From a bacterium (GTDB lineage Bacteria > Auribacterota > UBA6266), in contig JALOBK010000001.1 of NCBI GenBank assembly GCA_023228325.1, positions 310,001 through 374,000 on the forward strand: a stretch of 64,000 nucleotides of DNA. Reading direction: 5' to 3'. This document shows, piece after piece, positions 58,294 to 64,000 of the stretch; the first letter of the stretch is position 1, and the number at the start of each line of letters is the position of its first letter. Below the pieces are notes generated by a model. The model was not told the DNA's origin. It ran no database searches and saw only the letters and a list, made by a program, of their open reading frames with translations. Made by a program: the position numbers and the translations under genes.

Positions 58294-61229
58294 CTTTCCC
58301 CCTTATAAGTCTGCCCAGATGCAAACTCGCCTTTAAAATACTCCACACCCGTAAGTTCCCTGTATAATTTTATCTCAGCTTCAGAACTATATTTTATATC
58401 ATGTTTTGTGTTTTCATCAACCGAATTATTGCCGACCCTGTAGTCGCACCACCCGTTGTTGAACCACTTGATTTTTTTCGGGCCATAACCAACCGCATCC
58501 GAAAATTCTCCTTCCATAAACTTGTTTATTTCGACGGGGACATCTTCCCTTTTAGCCTGGTTGAACCATATTATGGCCTTAAGCTTGGGAAATGCCGCAT
58601 CTATATTGTAGTTGTGCTTACTGGTTTTTAACTGCGATGTGCCGTATACGCCCATAATCCAGCCGTATTCCCCGGGGTTCCACTTTCCGCCTTTCCATTC
58701 GTGGCTCAGTTCCCTTCTCTGTTCACCGGTCAAATCATCACGATAAGTCAGTGTTGCGCCTGTTTCGCATATCATCAGCGGTTTTTGCTTCTCTTCGCAA
58801 TACACTTTATAAAAATTCACGCTTTCGTTTTCAGGCGTGGACATATCATCAAGAGAATCATGCGTAAGACCGTAAGCGAACAATCCTCCCCATATCTTCG
58901 ATTCCATGCCGGGAAAAGACCATCCTCTCTCATAAAAATCAAGTCCGACCCAGTCAACATACTCGTCTCCCGGATAAAATCCTGTATAATTATCCTTCCT
59001 CTCACTGCCGAGCCAGCCGTGATTCGGGCACCAGATGACGGCGGCGTTCGACGCATACTTTTTAAACAGCCCGGAAACATTTTTAAAAGCCGTCCTGTAG
59101 TTCTCAGGAGTATGGCCGGTCTCTTCGCCCTTATCATAGACGGTATTTTTATTCTTATCCATCCACACGCACCACGGGTACCAGCTTCCGTTCATTTCGT
59201 GGGCAAACCTTATAAAAACAGGGCGACCCATTTTACCGCAGGAAACGGCAAACTCCTTTGTGCTGTCGTAAGCCGGGTTCCCGTCCTTCCAATCTTCATA
59301 AAAATTTCCGAAAACATAAGGTTCCAAAGTCAAAACAGGGACTCCCCCGCAATCAATTACGGCAGAGCAAAAATCTTTCGCTGTCGCCCAGCCGGCAGGG
59401 TCGTAATCCCATTTGGGATATTTGCCTTTCAACTCTTTTTCCTGCCAGTCAGCCCCGTGCGGAAAAAATATGAACTGCTCAAACAGTATATGCTTTCGGC
59501 CGTAAACAGATTTAAATGATTCTATTCCCCTCCTGAAAGCATCAACGGAGTCACCGGCATTTTTATCCTGCGAAATCTCAGCCCAATCAAGCACCGCCCC
59601 GACATAGCAACCCGATTCAGGCTCATATTTGGAAAGCGTGTTATTCAAAGGTATGTCTCCTGATTTTCTTTCGTCTTCCTCATCCTTGACAGGCCCCGTA
59701 AAACCCCTGAGATATTCCGCGGGATCACTTTTATAATACGGTTTTCCCGATATTTCCCTGAAAGCCAACAGGGCATCTTCCGAGGAATTGATTCTCCAGT
59801 CCCTTTCCTTCCTGACATTAAACCATATAAAACCTTTAACAGCGGGAAATTCGTTTTGCAGCGCGCTGTCCATATTCCTTATCCAATCGGCTTTGCTGCC
59901 TCCCGTTTCCGACGACGCGACTTCCAGTATGAGAATATCTTTCCCTGAAAAATTTGCGGTTAACTCTTTATAAGCGCCGGAAAATATTTCATTAAATTCA
60001 ATCCATTCGCCGGCTTTTGCCTGATCTTCGCCCCCGTTGTAGCCGGTCATCCCGAGAAAATCCACATAATCGTCGCCGGGATAAGCAGCTTTAATATCAT
60101 TCCAGCCATCTTTCCCGTGTTCAATCTTGTAACTTATCGTCCAGATCCATTTAACATTACCTGCTTTTTTCTCCCTGAAAATATCGATTATATGCCTGTA
60201 AGCCGCGGCGAATTTTTTCGCGTCTTTTTCATTTTCGGCAATGGACCACGGGTACCAGTAACCGTTAAATTCGTGTCCCCAGCAGATCCACACAGGGATA
60301 TTAACTTCCCGGACATCTTCCGCAAACTTTTCAATATAAAGGTCATGTTTTCCGGAAATAATATCGTCGAGTTTTATGGCGTTCCTGTCATCCTGATACC
60401 AGCTTTCCCATATGATAAGAGGGATCATATTATTCTTAAAAACATTAAGCGCTTTATCTTTATTGAACGGGAGCGAATAATCGGAATACCATGATATGAT
60501 CGCGGGTTTCCTTCCGGCAAATGACATATATTCGTTTATGCCGTCAAGCGAATCGGGAAGGCCTTCAATGAACACCCCATACAGGCATTGCGCCTGGGGG
60601 TCATCCTCATCAATAATTTTCCCGTTTATAAACGCAAACCGTTTTCCTCTCTTTACAAATTTAATGTTCCTGACAAATAACCTTACTTCCTGTTCATCCT
60701 TCCGGGGAGCTATGGAGAATTTAACTTCTTTTATCCCGTCCCAGCCAAAAGGCAGGTTCTCCATATAACTGCCGTTCCAGAACTTTCCTGTAAATGGAAA
60801 ATCGGAAACAGGAACAGAAAAAGTATTCCAATCCTTACTTATAAGCCCGTAAACCGGCGCGGCAATAACCGTCGTCTCGGCTTTTTTCCCTTCCCGCTCT
60901 TCCGAAACCAGCGAAACAAAAAGGGCGCCGAGGCTCCCCGCATGTTTCGCCTCGAATTCCAGGTAATAATCATCCCTGTCGGGAACAAGGCAGAAATAAT
61001 CCGACACTCCTACCGCGGCTCCCGAATAGCAACCCGGATCAAGGACGATTTCAGCTGCGTATCCGTTTTCATCCTCATCAACAATATTTATGGCCGATGT
61101 GATATCGGGATATGAATACTTATAATCCACAAGCCCTTCACCGTCACTCTTAAAAAAGAACATCTCTTCGGCAGAAACCATATTCAGGAACAAAAAAAGA
61201 CTTACAAAGACAAAAACCGGTTTTCTCAT
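58290..61229 (-). CDS. Secreted protein with N-terminal beta-sandwich and two GH26-type domains
   Basis: 979 residues: a signal peptide (1-20), a beta-sandwich (about 25-195), a first GH26-like (beta/alpha)8 domain (about 212-505) and a second one (about 535-960). Catalytic glutamates are plain in both: acid/base E320 in CWGHEFNGYWYPW and nucleophile E436 in LILEVASSETGG; acid/base E678 in RFAHEMNGSWYPW and nucleophile E822 in LMICETGAT. GH26 enzymes are mainly beta-mannanases, also beta-1,3- or mixed-linkage glucanases. The two domains share motif order but are clearly diverged. AGGAGA precedes the ATG. Confidence 0.85.
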   Translation of the reverse strand: MRKPVFVFVSLFLFLNMVSAEEMFFFKSDGEGLVDYKYSYPDITSAINIVDEDENGYAAEIVLDPGCYSGAAVGVSDYFCLVPDRDDYYLEFEAKHAGSLGALFVSLVSEEREGKKAETTVIAAPVYGLISKDWNTFSVPVSDFPFTGKFWNGSYMENLPFGWDGIKEVKFSIAPRKDEQEVRLFVRNIKFVKRGKRFAFINGKIIDEDDPQAQCLYGVFIEGLPDSLDGINEYMSFAGRKPAIISWYSDYSLPFNKDKALNVFKNNMIPLIIWESWYQDDRNAIKLDDIISGKHDLYIEKFAEDVREVNIPVWICWGHEFNGYWYPWSIAENEKDAKKFAAAYRHIIDIFREKKAGNVKWIWTISYKIEHGKDGWNDIKAAYPGDDYVDFLGMTGYNGGEDQAKAGEWIEFNEIFSGAYKELTANFSGKDILILEVASSETGGSKADWIRNMDSALQNEFPAVKGFIWFNVRKERDWRINSSEDALLAFREISGKPYYKSDPAEYLRGFTGPVKDEEDERKSGDIPLNNTLSKYEPESGCYVGAVLDWAEISQDKNAGDSVDAFRRGIESFKSVYGRKHILFEQFIFFPHGADWQEKELKGKYPKWDYDPAGWATAKDFCSAVIDCGGVPVLTLEPYVFGNFYEDWKDGNPAYDSTKEFAVSCGKMGRPVFIRFAHEMNGSWYPWCVWMDKNKNTVYDKGEETGHTPENYRTAFKNVSGLFKKYASNAAVIWCPNHGWLGSERKDNYTGFYPGDEYVDWVGLDFYERGWSFPGMESKIWGGLFAYGLTHDSLDDMSTPENESVNFYKVYCEEKQKPLMICETGATLTYRDDLTGEQRRELSHEWKGGKWNPGEYGWIMGVYGTSQLKTSKHNYNIDAAFPKLKAIIWFNQAKREDVPVEINKFMEGEFSDAVGYGPKKIKWFNNGWCDYRVGNNSVDENTKHDIKYSSEAEIKLYRELTGVEYFKGEFASGQTYKGER

Positions 61230-61252
61230 AATACCATCTCCTATATACCGGT

Positions 61253-61281
61253 AATATACCTGTTTATTATTAATATGTCAA
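61253..61281 (-). promoter_or_regulatory. Promoter of the GH26 locus
   Basis: On the minus strand TTGACA (61281-61276), 17 bp, TATATT (61258-61253). The palindrome TACCGGTA (61246-61253) overlaps the end of the -10 box and the predicted start, a possible operator. Confidence 0.7.
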
Positions 61282-61321
61282 GGCCGGCTCATCACAATAT
61301 ATATAATACTGCCGTAACTAG

Positions 61322-61350
61322 TTGACTATATGCCGCTTAAAAAATATAAT
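61322..61350 (+). promoter_or_regulatory. deoA promoter (leaderless transcript)
   Basis: On the plus strand TTGACT (61322-61327), 17 bp, TATAAT (61345-61350), then six bases to the ATG at 61357. An in-frame ATG at 61330 lies within the spacer and is excluded as start by this promoter. Confidence 0.7.
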
Positions 61351-61356
61351 CAAATC

Positions 61357-62676
61357 ATGAGCAAAACCCACATGTCGCCATATGAAATAATCCTGAAAAA
61401 GAGAAACGGCGGAAACCTGTCAGGACCTGAAATCGATTTTATGGTCCGGGGTTTTAATAAAGGCTCGATACCTTCTTATCAGTTTTCCGCGCTTCTGATG
61501 GCTATATTTTTCATGGGCATGTCCGAAAACGAAATCTTTTCCCTTACAAAATCCATGATGAACAGCGGCGATGTCCTGTCCCTTTCAAAAATAAGCAAAT
61601 GTACAGTGGATAAACATTCAACCGGAGGCGTCGGGGACAAAGTGTCCATAATCCTCGCCCCGTTAGCCGCTGCGGGCGGAGTGACTGTTCCCATGATGTG
61701 CGGAAGGTCCCTCGGCCACACCGGCGGGACCCTCGACAAGCTGGAATCCATACCGGGATTCCGGACCAACCTTTCCAAAAATGATTTTTTCAGGTTCTTA
61801 AAAAAATCAAAGGTCGCAATGATAGGACAAACGGAAAAAATCGCGCCGGCAGACAAGAAAATATATGCCCTCAGGGATATAACGGCAACCGTCGACAGCA
61901 TACCTCTTATTGCGGCCAGTATAATGAGCAAAAAACTTGCTGAAGGCGCAAATGCCCTGCTTTTAGACGTTAAAACCGGAAACGGCGCATTCATCAAAGA
62001 TATCGAAGACTCGGAAAAACTGGCGCTGCTGCTGGTAAAAATAGCAAAAAACATGAAAAGAAAATGCGCGGCTATTATAACCGACATGAACCAGCCCCTC
62101 GGATACGCGATAGGCAATTCGCTTGAGATAAAAGAATGCATAGAAACACTGCATGACAGGGGCCCTGAAGACCTGAAATCATTATGCGTGGAATTCGCGG
62201 CGCATATGTTCCTTTTTGGGAAAAAAACAAAAAGCATCCAGGCGGGGAAAATCCTTGCGTTGCGGCTTATCGAAGACGGATCGGCCTTCAGGAAATTGTG
62301 TGAAATGGCGAAAAATCAGGGAGGCGACGTAAAATCGCTGGAAAATCCTTCTCTTCTTCCTTCTTCAAAATATGCCTGTCGCTTAAAATCACCCCGGAAA
62401 GGATATATCAAGGATATAAACACCCATGAGATAGGATTGACAGCCGTAATGACAGGCGCAGGCAGAAAAGACCTGTCTTCAAAAATCGACCCGGGAGCAG
62501 GCATTATTCTTCACAAAAAAATCGGCGATTTTACCGATAAGGGCGAGACCCTGGCAACCATATACACTTCAAGGCAAAATATTATGGTATATGCAAAAGA
62601 AAGGCTTCTCGATTCATTTTCTGTTTCAAAAACCAGGCCCGCAAAACAAAAATTAATCTATAAGATAATCCGTTAA
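61357..62676 (+). CDS. Thymidine/pyrimidine-nucleoside phosphorylase
   Basis: 439 residues from the ATG at 61357. Motifs are VDKHSTGGVGDKVSIILAPL, MMCGRSLGHTGGTLDKLESI and ALLLDVKTGNGAFIKDIEDS, all typical of DeoA/Pdp family members. It cleaves pyrimidine (deoxy)nucleosides with phosphate for salvage; whether uridine is accepted as well cannot be told. The C-terminal domain (about 335-420) has AVMTGAGRKDLSSKIDPGAG. No deo neighbours. The stop overlaps the convergent gene by 4 bp. It is probably translated from a leaderless mRNA. Confidence 0.92.
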   Translation: MSKTHMSPYEIILKKRNGGNLSGPEIDFMVRGFNKGSIPSYQFSALLMAIFFMGMSENEIFSLTKSMMNSGDVLSLSKISKCTVDKHSTGGVGDKVSIILAPLAAAGGVTVPMMCGRSLGHTGGTLDKLESIPGFRTNLSKNDFFRFLKKSKVAMIGQTEKIAPADKKIYALRDITATVDSIPLIAASIMSKKLAEGANALLLDVKTGNGAFIKDIEDSEKLALLLVKIAKNMKRKCAAIITDMNQPLGYAIGNSLEIKECIETLHDRGPEDLKSLCVEFAAHMFLFGKKTKSIQAGKILALRLIEDGSAFRKLCEMAKNQGGDVKSLENPSLLPSSKYACRLKSPRKGYIKDINTHEIGLTAVMTGAGRKDLSSKIDPGAGIILHKKIGDFTDKGETLATIYTSRQNIMVYAKERLLDSFSVSKTRPAKQKLIYKIIR

Positions 62677-64000
62677 TCTGTTTTCTTATTTTCGGTGTTG
62701 TGTTCTGCGGCGAATATGTTAAATATAACCGGTTTATCAAATTTCATCCGAACCCACACGAGCGCCTTATTCCCGATGACCGCAGACCTGAAATCAACCC
62801 CTTCTTCCAGGAGTTTGCCGCCGGCTTTCACAGATATGCTATTCCCGCTCCAGCCATTAACGATAAAAACAGGGTTAACGACAACCGAATTCCTGCTTTC
62901 CGGATCAAGCCTAAAATCGCATTTCCGGTCTTTCTTTACATTGTTAAATATCAGCGCCCTTTGATAATAATCGTTTTCCACAAAAACGCTGCTATCGCTT
63001 TTCATCTCTATTTCCCCGGGGTAAAGCCACGATCTGGTCTTATCCAGCAAATCCTTATCGTCACCCTCTCCGCTCAAGCCTATAAGCATCGCCCATGTCG
63101 TGACTCCGGTGGCTCCCGGATGTCCCGCGACAGGAAGCAGGGACGTATGTGACGGCTCCCTCAAAAATTTACCGTTGGTCTTTACATCCTCATCATAAGG
63201 TATCTTGCTTATAGGCCAATGTGAAAAAGTCCAGAAATCATCTTTAAATTCATATCCGCCTCTCATCTCAAATGACCAGTCCTGCCCGTAGTGCCCCCAC
63301 CAGTCTTTATACTGCATGGGAAAAGTTTTGGCGTGGGTTTCATCGCTCTGGGCAAAGACTTCGAACGCAGCCGGCCTGCCGGCAAGATTTACCCTGCAGA
63401 TTGCCTCATTCCATGTGCGTGTATCCGGATCCATTTTAGCGGGAGGTTTTTCCTCGGATAAATCCCACAGAAAATCGATTTTCTTTCCCTCAAGGTTCAA
63501 CATCGTCACCGCAGTCTGGCTGAGAAACTCCGACGGCCTGACGCCTGAACGGTTTATCGTCATAAGCTCCGAGATCTCATTCCAGCTCTTTTCATATTTG
63601 GTATTTAAAGAAGGCGTGTAAACCAATTTGCGCACCCCTGTCCCGTCAGGATAGAAATAGTACCATTCGTCGGCATGCGGTTTCTCGTCGGGGCTCATTC
63701 CCCACCATTTATATTCTGTATTAGCAAGCACATAACGCCAGTGGACAACGACACGCGCGTCATTCGATTCAACGATATCCGCTTTGGACCATCTTCTCAT
63801 CCTATCGCTCATGGGTTCGCAGCAGCCGGAGACTCCCCCGTTCCAGATTTCGCAAAACTCATATGAAACCCCGCATTTGTCATCTATGTGCCACCACGGC
63901 TGATAATTCGCTTCCGACCAGAATACAAACTTCGAATCCTTATAGAAAGGGAAAACCTCATCAAAGGAAACAACAATCCCCCTGCCGGTAAAACCCGAGA
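62673..64000 (-). CDS. Hypothetical protein, N-terminus outside the window
   Basis: The frame is open from the right edge to the stop at 62673, giving at least 442 residues; a Met at 63812 is internal. It is rich in Trp, Tyr and Asp, e.g. FWSEANYQPWWHIDDKCGV, YKWWGMSPDEKPHADEWYYF, MQYKDWWGHYGQDWSFEM and ALIFNNVKKDRKCDFRLDPE. Beta-rich composition suggests a beta-sandwich or propeller-like enzyme of polysaccharide or secondary metabolism, but I do not recognise the family. It converges with deoA. Confidence 0.6.
   Translation of the reverse strand, partial: SGFTGRGIVVSFDEVFPFYKDSKFVFWSEANYQPWWHIDDKCGVSYEFCEIWNGGVSGCCEPMSDRMRRWSKADIVESNDARVVVHWRYVLANTEYKWWGMSPDEKPHADEWYYFYPDGTGVRKLVYTPSLNTKYEKSWNEISELMTINRSGVRPSEFLSQTAVTMLNLEGKKIDFLWDLSEEKPPAKMDPDTRTWNEAICRVNLAGRPAAFEVFAQSDETHAKTFPMQYKDWWGHYGQDWSFEMRGGYEFKDDFWTFSHWPISKIPYDEDVKTNGKFLREPSHTSLLPVAGHPGATGVTTWAMLIGLSGEGDDKDLLDKTRSWLYPGEIEMKSDSSVFVENDYYQRALIFNNVKKDRKCDFRLDPESRNSVVVNPVFIVNGWSGNSISVKAGGKLLEEGVDFRSAVIGNKALVWVRMKFDKPVIFNIFAAEHNTENKKTD

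Noticed and set aside
58701..59519. 272-residue plus-strand reading frame
   Set aside because: Antisense to the second GH26 domain; no signal, motif or ribosome-binding site.
61479..62237. 252-residue minus-strand reading frame
   Set aside because: It is fully antisense to the thymidine phosphorylase gene, whose motifs are complete.

Overview
The window comes from a Gram-negative-type bacterium with an intermediate GC content. It looks like an uncultured lineage related to the Planctomycetes-Verrucomicrobia-Omnitrophota group. The reasons are a PEP-CTERM sorting signal, lipoprotein maturation genes, an MCE (MlaD) protein, many secreted polysaccharide-active proteins carrying beta-sandwich modules, and core-gene clusters typical of deep candidate phyla. 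The phylum assignment is inference only; there is no rRNA gene in the window.

Positions 1-3100 are accessory DNA: the tail of a glycosyltransferase, an AbiEi/AbiEii-type toxin-antitoxin pair and a DUF4143 AAA ATPase. Positions 3100-10340 hold a PurF-like phosphoribosyltransferase that lacks the glutaminase cysteine, membrane and PilZ proteins, rsmB, DUF116 and fmt. A TPR protein stands alone on the plus strand at 10.5-11.9 kb. Then, all on the minus strand, come mlaD, coaB/coaC (split), rpoZ, gmk, yicC and pyrE, followed by a pyrimidine operon pyrR-pyrB-pyrC-pyrK-pyrD-pyrF-HEAT. The operon leader (23.05-23.20 kb) has a consensus promoter, a PyrR-binding hairpin, an 11-codon leader peptide and an intrinsic terminator. 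Positions 24.1-37.1 kb carry manA, FAH, rluD, lgt, lspA, a TraR/DksA zinc-finger gene, ileS, DUF167, yggT, proC, yggS, a radical SAM gene and pilT.

Positions 37.7-52.4 kb form a carbohydrate island: a LacI regulator, two secreted PF10091 (GH144-type, endo-beta-1,2-glucanase-like) proteins, a third (alpha/alpha)-barrel-like protein, a GH35-type enzyme, a GH94-type phosphorylase and two tandem small secreted beta-sandwich proteins. The operon promoter at 49.5 kb has a LacI-type operator. The inferred scheme is outside cleavage by secreted enzymes and phosphorolysis or beta-galactosidase-type trimming in the cytoplasm. A second carbohydrate locus at 57.7-61.2 kb encodes a double GH26 protein and a small partner.

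Positions 53.4-57.6 kb are a patchwork: argF, a PEP-CTERM protein, a PIN protein, a nucleotidyltransferase pair, an SDR gene that looks like an integron gene cassette with its own attC site, a four-helix-bundle gene between 30-bp direct repeats, tRNA-Asp, tRNA-Val and a partial duplication of tRNA-Val. The window ends with deoA/pdp and a truncated unknown gene.

A recurring signal is that several genes (abiEi, the AAA ATPase, yggS, PIN, the nucleotidyltransferase partner, deoA) have a -10 box only 6-7 bases upstream of the start codon and no Shine-Dalgarno, so their mRNAs are probably leaderless. Operon genes and secreted-protein genes mostly keep strong Shine-Dalgarno sequences.
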